DNA of 47,083 nucleotides, from the NCBI RefSeq assembly GCF_004359965.1, contig NZ_SMRQ01000026.1, forward strand, positions 1-47,083, written 5' to 3'. The DNA is from Cognatilysobacter segetis. GTDB taxonomy: Bacteria > Pseudomonadota > Gammaproteobacteria > Xanthomonadales > Xanthomonadaceae. This document shows, one piece after another, positions 46,310 to 47,083 of the stretch. How positions within the stretch are numbered: the stretch's first letter is position 1; each line of letters begins with the position of its first letter. Both the position numbers and the translations under genes were made by a program. Under the pieces are notes generated by a model. It was not told where the DNA came from. It saw nothing but the letters and a program-made list of their open reading frames with translations, and did not search any database.

Positions 46310-47083
46310 TCAACCGACGAGGATTTCCTCGACCTGCACGCCTTCCACCAGCTCGGGCAACGGGCGGCCGTACAGGTAGCCCTGCCCCAGCGTGCAGCCG
46401 AGCTCGCGCACGAGCCGCTGCTGGTGCACGTTCTCGATGCCCTCGGCCACGGTATGGATGCCAAGCGATCCAGCCAGCGCCTGGATCGCGCGGACGACCG
46501 CCTCGCTTTCGACGCGCGTTTCGCTGCCGAGGCCCGCGATGAAGCTCTGGTCGATCTTGAGGCACTCGATCGGGAAGCGGTGCAGGTAGCTCAGCGCCGA
46601 GAAGCCGGTGCCGAAATCGTCCAGCTGCGCCAGTACGCCGTGGCCGCGCAGGTGCTTGAGCATGTTCAGGACGCGCGGCGCTTCCTCGAGCAGCGCGACC
46701 TCCGTGATCTCGATGCGCAGGCGGCGCGGGTCGGCCTTCGCCTTTTCCAGCAGCCGCAGCAGTCGGTCGGCGAAGGCGCTGTCGCGGAAATGCCGCGGCG
46801 ACACGTTGACCGAGATGTAGCCACCGGAGGTATGCGCGATCCGGTCGGCGACCTGCGCGTACACCAGCCAGTCCACTTCCTCGATCAACGAGCTGTTCTC
46901 GCCGACGTTGACGAACGACGCCGGCGTCAGGAGGCCGCTGCTCGAGTGGCTCCAGCGCAGCAGCGCCTCGTGGCCGACCACGCTGCGGTCGGACAGGCGC
47001 ACGATCGGCTGGTAGAACGCGACGAAGCCGTCGCCGTTGATCGCGCGGCGCAGGTCGGCCTCGAGGTCGAGGATGCGCATCGC
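46310..47083 (-). CDS. EAL-domain protein, C-terminal part (5' end outside window)
   Basis: The minus-strand frame runs off the right edge, so the N-terminus is missing. The 257 visible residues are one complete EAL domain: AFYQPIV, EALLRW (signature), VNVSPRHF, EITEVALL, DDFGTGFSAL, LKIDQSFI and VAEGIE. The metal-binding Glu/Asp set, the DDFGTG loop 6 region and the Lys look intact, so it is probably an active c-di-GMP phosphodiesterase. The residues just before the first visible Met (LDLEADLRRAI) are typical of a linker from an upstream GGDEF or PAS domain, so the full protein is probably multi-domain. Confidence 0.92.
   Translation of the reverse strand, partial: AMRILDLEADLRRAINGDGFVAFYQPIVRLSDRSVVGHEALLRWSHSSSGLLTPASFVNVGENSSLIEEVDWLVYAQVADRIAHTSGGYISVNVSPRHFRDSAFADRLLRLLEKAKADPRRLRIEITEVALLEEAPRVLNMLKHLRGHGVLAQLDDFGTGFSALSYLHRFPIECLKIDQSFIAGLGSETRVESEAVVRAIQALAGSLGIHTVAEGIENVHQQRLVRELGCTLGQGYLYGRPLPELVEGVQVEEILVG

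Overview
The window is high-GC chromosomal DNA from a gammaproteobacterium of the Xanthomonadaceae/Lysobacteraceae (Xanthomonas, Lysobacter, Luteimonas or a close relative; genus not resolved). The main evidence is an arginine cluster with N-acetylornithine carbamoyltransferase, acetylcitrulline/acetylornithine deacetylase and a fused N-acetylglutamate kinase-synthase. A FimX-type degenerate GGDEF-EAL protein, a DksA protein with a long Lys/Ala-rich N-terminus, and frequent GTG/TTG starts agree with this. Genes are densely packed with many ATGA or TGATG overlaps. I saw no insertion sequence, integrase, phage gene, CRISPR array or rRNA, so this reads as core genome rather than an island.

Layout. 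1-420: terminator of an upstream gene and a small hypothetical gene. 507-6155: a pgaABCD exopolysaccharide operon with a CRP/Clp-type palindrome upstream and a terminator at the end; its PgaB has lost the usual metal-binding and hydrolase features. 6161-13934 (minus): argF'-argG-argE'-argB/A-GNAT-argC-argH, preceded by a putative arginine attenuator made of an Arg-rich leader peptide, mutually exclusive hairpins and a promoter. 13937-17622: a small exported protein (minus), then cysS-sufE-MFS. 17645-20136: a DksA-like protein (minus), yidD and an M23 lipoprotein. 20149-24573 (minus): mtaD-ubiG-gph-SQS/PSY-like gene, followed by folE2, which probably has its own promoter. 24711-26390: divergent efp and epmB, elongation factor P and its lysine aminomutase. 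26548-28626: fimX. 28692-31936: htpX, gluQ, phbB, phaR. 31976-35947: an M48 protease and an FGE-fold lipoprotein on one strand, RNase D on the other. 36022-36286: divergent tRNA-Ala(CGC) and tRNA-Arg(CCT). 36378-40333: amaB-like dehydrogenase, a small membrane protein, pyrD and murB, closely linked. 40439-46300: EamA transporter, PAP2 phosphatase and ispG (minus), xseA, aldehyde dehydrogenase. 46310-47083: the C-terminal part of an EAL protein cut by the window end.

Themes. Arginine synthesis is organised as one translationally coupled operon that may sense Arg-tRNA by ribosome stalling. Cyclic-di-GMP biology recurs: a PGA-type synthase, a possible Clp operator, FimX and an apparently intact EAL phosphodiesterase. 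The best candidate for a previously undescribed element is the attenuator at 13731-13934. The strongest protein-level oddity is the degenerate PgaB. All functional calls rest on reading motifs and recalled family sequences; no database search was possible.
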